Shown: in pieces, positions 36,246 through 36,383 of the stretch
How the letters are laid out: the number at the start of each line of letters is the position of its first letter
How positions within the stretch are numbered: the first letter of the stretch is position 1
Source of the DNA: Pigoraptor vietnamica
Lineage: Eukaryota > Opisthokonta > Filasterea
Assembly (NCBI GenBank): GCA_943704525.1
Contig: CALSCQ010001305.1
Span: 1 to 36,383 of the forward strand
Direction: 5' to 3'
Length of the DNA stretch: 36,383 nucleotides
Notes under the pieces: generated by a model
Databases searched by the model: none
The model's input: only the letters and a program-made list of their open reading frames with translations
What the model was told of the DNA's origin: nothing
Made by a program: the position numbers and the translations under genes

Positions 36246-36383
36246 GTGGGGCGCTGGTGTTGGCTCGCATTGCGCTGGGTATGGCGGGTTGTGCGCCTGT
36301 GTGCAGCACGTGGGCTTGTTGACATGCGCGCTTGTGCGTGAGTACCTCTTGACAAATGCCCCCCCCCCAACCCCCCCCCCCTT
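36246..36383 (+). other. Start of SNW1 intron 4 and contig edge
   Basis: The sequence after the donor at 36246 has no acceptor that continues the SNW family in frame. It ends in C runs (from about 36359), mirroring the G run at 1-10. These look like places where assembly stopped. Confidence 0.6.

Overview
The window is nuclear DNA from a gene-dense, GC-rich, intron-rich eukaryote. I can place fifteen protein-coding genes in about 36 kb. Almost all are split by short introns of about 60-300 bp, and the exon joins keep the reading frame and the family motifs. The repertoire includes an alkylglycerol monooxygenase, an INSIG-like protein, an RBMS/MSSP-type RNA-binding protein, a TMC channel-like protein and a PKA-regulatory-subunit-like protein. 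It looks most like a unicellular relative of animals and fungi (Holozoa or Obazoa, for example a choanoflagellate-like or apusomonad-like protist). That placement is inference; the sequence alone does not prove it. No rRNA, tRNA, CRISPR array or transposon was recognised. The window begins in a G run and ends in C runs, which look like contig edges.

Layout, left to right: M48 membrane metallopeptidase (+); short acidic orphan protein with a TATA promoter (+); PKA-R-like protein with three cyclic-nucleotide-binding domains (-); alkylglycerol monooxygenase (+); INSIG-like protein (+); mitochondrial ATP synthase beta (-); RBMS-like RNA-binding protein (+); M16 metallopeptidase of the SDD3/C05D11.1 type (-); AGXT2L-type PLP phospho-lyase (+); ribosomal protein uL13 (-); TMC-like protein (+); F-box/WD40 protein (-); type I membrane orphan (-); proteasome ATPase Rpt6 (+); SNW1/SKIP spliceosome protein (+, running off the right edge).

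The genes are mostly unrelated housekeeping functions rather than one pathway. The AGMO, INSIG and AGXT2L-like genes all touch lipid or sterol/phosphoethanolamine metabolism, but only AGMO and INSIG are adjacent. Many gene pairs are divergent and share a 400-640 bp region, and several of these carry CACGTG E-boxes, often in pairs.

The most unusual features are these: the three-CNB PKA-R architecture with a RII-like RRAT site and a 72-bp tandem duplication abutting its start codon; a 47-bp near-identical piece of the TMC last exon sitting antisense beside a 3' splice site in the neighbouring F-box/WD gene; an Rpt6 intron that has duplicated itself including its 5' splice site; a genome-wide GTG-type 5' splice site with probable GC-AG introns; and GT microsatellites that begin exactly at splice donors. 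I found no defence system or gene cluster that would count as a new multi-gene system.
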